25,671 bases of DNA from positions 1-25,671 of the forward strand of contig JALHTB010000210.1 in the NCBI GenBank assembly GCA_022865625.1, in the 5' to 3' direction. The DNA comes from Candidatus Bathyarchaeota archaeon (GTDB lineage Archaea; Thermoproteota; Bathyarchaeia; 40CM-2-53-6; FEN-987). Below the pieces are notes generated by a model. It saw only the letters and a program-made list of their open reading frames with translations. It searched no databases and had not been told where the DNA came from. How positions within the stretch are numbered: the stretch's first letter is position 1; every line of letters begins with the position of its first letter. A program made the position numbers and the translations under genes. Below, one piece after another: positions 22,823 to 25,671 of this stretch.

Positions 22823-23821
22823 CTAGTCCACTTCAGCTAGCGTGAACGTCTTGTACTCTTCCAGCTCCTCAGGAGTGATGGCGCCCATGACTTCCTGCAA
22901 GACCAAAATTGCACCCTGAGGCGGCGTTATTCCCTTCTCGGTGATAATGAGGTCAATGTATTCTGCCGGAGTCACGTCGAAGGAGGGATTCTTCACTTCT
23001 ACGTTTGGCAGTTTCCTTAGCTCTGCAGTGCTTATGACCTCGTCCGTGCTTCTCTCCTCAATCGCGACAACTTCGCCTATCATAGTCTCGGGACTGAACT
23101 TGTAGGTCTCCGCGGCAACGAACATACGCACATTAGACTCCTTTGCCGCCAGAGCGATCATTGACGTTCCGATCTTGTTGACAACGGCTCCGTTGGCTGA
23201 AACAGCGTCTGCACCAACGATTACCTTGTCAATGTCTTTCATGAAGTACCTGGCCGCACTGTCAACGATCATCGTCACTGGTATTCCTGCTTCAAGGAGA
23301 ATGCCTGCGGTGATCCTACCTTGGAATCGCGGTCGAGTCTCAGTGGCGTAAACATGGATACGCTTGCCCATCTGCCAAGCAGTCTTGATCACAGAAATCG
23401 CTGCAGAACTGTTGCAGTGAGTCAGCAGCACGTCGCCATCCTTGATCCGGCGTGCCCCTATCTCCCCGATCCGCTCGATCGCAGTGTTCGAGTTCGCGAT
23501 GAACTCTTCTGCCGCCTTTATGCCGACTGAACGCAGTTGTTCAACGTCTTGAGTTGTCCGACTAGCCTGGTTGACTCGGTGCATGACGTAGCGAATACCA
23601 TTTGGCAGCGACACCGCCGTGGGCCTTGTCTCAAGTAATGCCCTTGCAGCAATTCGAAGATCATCTAGGAAATCGCGAGTGTTCTTCGCGGGCGATCTTT
23701 CACATGCGATCATGAGCGCCCTGACAGCTGCCCTCGCGAGTTCCCCGGCGCCTCTGATCTTCATGTCTCTAATGTCTTCAGCTATCTGCTTGGCTTCGCG
23801 AGGAATTCCTGTACTGTGCAT
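22823..23821 (-). CDS. Ribose-1,5-bisphosphate isomerase (eIF2B-like fold)
   Basis: Converts ribose 1,5-bisphosphate to ribulose 1,5-bisphosphate, the RuBisCO substrate. The family's catalytic pair is present: C136 in [10 protein letters not shown] and D205 in [18 protein letters not shown], matching the C133/D202 pair of the Thermococcus enzyme with the same three-residue offset. Other signatures are [27 protein letters not shown] and [30 protein letters not shown] 23821 has GGGAG eight bases upstream. It follows the paralogue gene by 26 bp and precedes prs. A related methylthioribose-1-phosphate isomerase or eIF2B subunit is less likely given these residues and the RuBisCO neighbour. Confidence 0.93.
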   Translation of the reverse strand: MHSTGIPREAKQIAEDIRDMKIRGAGELARAAVRALMIACERSPAKNTRDFLDDLRIAARALLETRPTAVSLPNGIRYVMHRVNQASRTTQDVEQLRSVGIKAAEEFIANSNTAIERIGEIGARRIKDGDVLLTHCNSSAAISVIKTAWQMGKRIHVYATETRPRFQGRITAGILLEAGIPVTMIVDSAARYFMKDIDKVIVGADAVSANGAVVNKIGTSMIALAAKESNVRMFVAAETYKFSPETMIGEVVAIEERSTDEVISTAELRKLPNVEVKNPSFDVTPAEYIDLIITEKGITPPQGAILVLQEVMGAITPEELEEYKTFTLAEVD

Positions 23822-23847
23822 CTTCTCAACTCCCTTGGATCATATCA

Positions 23848-24810
23848 TCAGGAACTTGGGAAGCCTGTGCCAAGAGACACGTTTTCGCGTTGGCGCAGTA
23901 CCATAATTGCTCCTTGCGGCGGGATGACTCCTCTCTCGGTGATCACTAGGTCAACATGTTCTGGCGGAGTGACATCGAAAGCTGGATTGCGTATATGCAT
24001 CCCTTTGAACTCCGACATCTCTCTCGCAGGAATGATGAGTGACGGATCTAGTTCCTCTATCTCGACCAGCTCACCGAATATCGTCTCAGGACTGAACTTG
24101 TGGATGCTGGCCGCGACGAAGACATTTACTCTTGAGTAGTGAGCGATCGCTGCGATTGTGGAGGTGCCTATTTTGTTGATCACTGCCCCGTTCGCCGTGA
24201 CTGCGTCCGCGCCGGTGAGAACCCGATCTACATCCTTCATGAAGTATAATACCGCGGAGTCGATGATCATGGTGGTTGGCACGTTAAGTCTCAGGAATTC
24301 CTTAGCCATTGAACGACCTTCGAGCTCAGGCCGAGCTTCGCTAACGATCACTTTCACATTCTTTCCTTGTTCCTGTGCCTTTGCAATAATCGACAGAACG
24401 GATGTGCTGTAGCCATAGCAGAGAACTGTGTCTCCGCTACGTATCCTTCTAGCTCCGATCTCACCGATCTGTTCAACGGATTCGTGGATCTGAGCAAGAA
24501 AGGAATCCACCGTCTTCGAGACAAGATCTTGAAGCCCAAGCACATCCAGTCCTCGATCTCCGCCTTTCTTGGTCGCTTCGGTGACCAGTCGCACGCCGTT
24601 TGCGAGGAGAATGGCAGTCGGGCGTGTCTTGACCAACAGATCGCCAAACGAGACTTGCTCTTCCAGGAATTGTCTGGGAGAGCGACAGTCAGATGCCTGA
24701 GAGGCTTCGTTTAGAGCTTTCAGTGCAGCCTGGGTGACTCGTGTTGGCCCTCTGAATTCCTTGCTCTTGATTCTTTCGAGGACATGTGTGATGATCTTGC
24801 TAGATGACAA
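23848..24810 (-). CDS. eIF2B-alpha/R15P isomerase-like paralogue lacking the catalytic cysteine
   Basis: A tandem paralogue of the next gene, sharing [62 protein letters not shown] and the C-terminal NPAFDVTPPEHVDLVITERGVIPPQGA. In place of LLTHCNSS it reads VLCYGYSTS, so the catalytic cysteine is glycine (G133 from TTG 24810), with a cysteine two residues earlier; the aspartate is kept. This is nearer the eIF2B alpha/beta/delta style (THxYS), so isomerase activity is doubtful and a regulatory or different sugar-phosphate role is possible. TTG 24810 is preferred because family similarity starts there; ATG 24918 would add 36 unrelated residues. Confidence 0.85.
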   Translation of the reverse strand: MSSSKIITHVLERIKSKEFRGPTRVTQAALKALNEASQASDCRSPRQFLEEQVSFGDLLVKTRPTAILLANGVRLVTEATKKGGDRGLDVLGLQDLVSKTVDSFLAQIHESVEQIGEIGARRIRSGDTVLCYGYSTSVLSIIAKAQEQGKNVKVIVSEARPELEGRSMAKEFLRLNVPTTMIIDSAVLYFMKDVDRVLTGADAVTANGAVINKIGTSTIAAIAHYSRVNVFVAASIHKFSPETIFGELVEIEELDPSLIIPAREMSEFKGMHIRNPAFDVTPPEHVDLVITERGVIPPQGAIMVLRQRENVSLGTGFPSS

Positions 24811-24942
24811 CGAACAGGACTTCCACTGAGTGACTGACCAACTTGCCGATATTAGTCGATCGGACAGCGATTCAGCAGTGCAACTACTTGTAAGGGGCTG
24901 CCAGAAAAGGTAGTGCATAGGTGATGATGATCTTCAACTCGG

Positions 24943-25671
24943 CTATCCTTCGGCCTCGATCTTCTTCAGCTGTCCGTGATAGGTCTCAAGGACGTCCTTA
25001 GTCGTTGTGGCGTCCTCTGGCGACTTGTCGTCACGATATCTGCCTGTGAATCTGGGAAACCTCAGCGCCAACCCCCTCCCCCGTCTTATCGCGCCCAGCG
25101 CGCACGTGTGTAGCGGCGAGAGTGTGATCTCGTCAGCGGATACTTCCAACACTTGTGTCGGCGTGAACCAGACATCAGCTTTCATCTCAGAGTTGACTCT
25201 AGGATGCGGGTGAAGGATCACATCTTGGCCGATGAGTTTTGGCAGTTTCTCCAAGTCTTCGTCTGTGAAACCACTGCCGAGCTTGGATATGGTTTCGAAT
25301 TGATCGGTCTCTGGATTGTAGACAGCCATTAGGAGAGCACCGTAAGTTCCTCCTCTCTTTCCCCTTCCGTGGAAGGCGCCGACTGGAACTAGATCGAATG
25401 TGTCAGCCACCTCCGCTTTGTATGACCTCTTGTACTTGATCCAGAGCCAACCACGCGCGCCCGCTTGGTAGACAGACTCTGTTCCTACACTCTTGACGAC
25501 AAGACCCTCGCATCCCAGCGACACGGCCTTGTCAAAGTATCGTTCAAGTTCTTCTGGGTCATCTGTCAGCAGTTGCTCGGCGATACGAACCTGATCCGAC
25601 TCTCTCACAATCTTAGTGAGTTCTTTTCGTCGTTCCAAGTAGGGCGTGATCGTGAAATCCCGACCCTCGGC
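24943..25671 (-). CDS. lig: ATP-dependent DNA ligase, C-terminal part (cut by the window edge)
   Basis: Only the last 242 residues are in the window; the frame stays open to position 25671 (AEGRDFTITPYLERRKEL). Visible are nucleotidyltransferase motif IV (GCEGLVVKS), motif V (WLWIKYKRSY) and the OB-fold part with AFHGRGKRGGTYGALLMAVYN, then the archaeal-type ending ALRFPRFTGRYRDDKSPEDATT. It seals nicks during replication and repair; the adenylated-lysine motif I lies outside the window. It ends 132 bp before the preferred start of the eIF2B-like gene, and all five genes of this - strand run could be co-transcribed. Confidence 0.94.
   Translation of the reverse strand, partial: AEGRDFTITPYLERRKELTKIVRESDQVRIAEQLLTDDPEELERYFDKAVSLGCEGLVVKSVGTESVYQAGARGWLWIKYKRSYKAEVADTFDLVPVGAFHGRGKRGGTYGALLMAVYNPETDQFETISKLGSGFTDEDLEKLPKLIGQDVILHPHPRVNSEMKADVWFTPTQVLEVSADEITLSPLHTCALGAIRRGRGLALRFPRFTGRYRDDKSPEDATTTKDVLETYHGQLKKIEAEG

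Overview
The window is a gene-dense stretch of an archaeal chromosome of moderate GC content. Archaeal markers seen in the translations are a C/D-box RNP pair (Nop5 and fibrillarin), a TFE-beta/RPC34-like transcription factor with a Fe-S cysteine motif, a form III RuBisCO with a ribose-1,5-bisphosphate isomerase, an archaeal-type ATP-dependent DNA ligase, and TATA-like elements about 25 bases upstream of several starts. Start codons are often GTG or TTG. The gene set suggests a TACK-type archaeon, possibly near Nitrososphaeria or Bathyarchaeia; that placement is inference and was not tested by phylogeny.

Layout. Positions 1-313 hold no supportable gene. A tiny zinc-ribbon gene and a YtcJ-type amidohydrolase (+) run into a convergent pyrD (-). 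An information-processing block follows: nop5-fibrillarin (+), rnhB (-), a THEP1-type NTPase (+), then TFE-beta followed by rlmE (-), an OB-fold tRNA-binding protein (-), and a lysine-rich H1-like protein (+). A redox block on the + strand follows: glycerate 2-kinase, acyl-CoA dehydrogenase, fixC and fixX, a 1.2-kb gene-poor interval, etfB-etfA and a class II aldolase. On the - strand comes a complete four-subunit 2-oxoacid:ferredoxin oxidoreductase in the order D-A-B-C, divergent from a TIGR00725/SLOG-like protein. The last block is all on the - strand and is transcribed DNA ligase (cut by the window edge), eIF2B-like paralogue, ribose-1,5-bisphosphate isomerase, PRPP synthetase, form III RuBisCO.

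How the genes fit together. EtfB, EtfA, FixC and FixX make a full FixABCX (EtfABCX) set. Together with the acyl-CoA dehydrogenase this suggests flavin-based electron transfer linking acyl-CoA or NADH oxidation to quinone and ferredoxin. The neighbouring 2-oxoacid:ferredoxin oxidoreductase works with the same ferredoxin pool. The RuBisCO, isomerase and PRPP synthetase form a pentose-bisphosphate route that turns nucleotide-derived ribose plus CO2 into 3-phosphoglycerate. Glycerate kinase supplies 2-phosphoglycerate to the same lower-glycolytic pool.

The least explained part is 12974-14322. It holds a candidate two-gene unit antisense to the end of fixX (a 58-residue ribbon-helix-helix-like ORF coupled by a GTGA overlap and a perfect AGGAGG to a 73-residue ORF), three copies of a near-palindromic 14-bp operator-like motif, and several strong hairpins.
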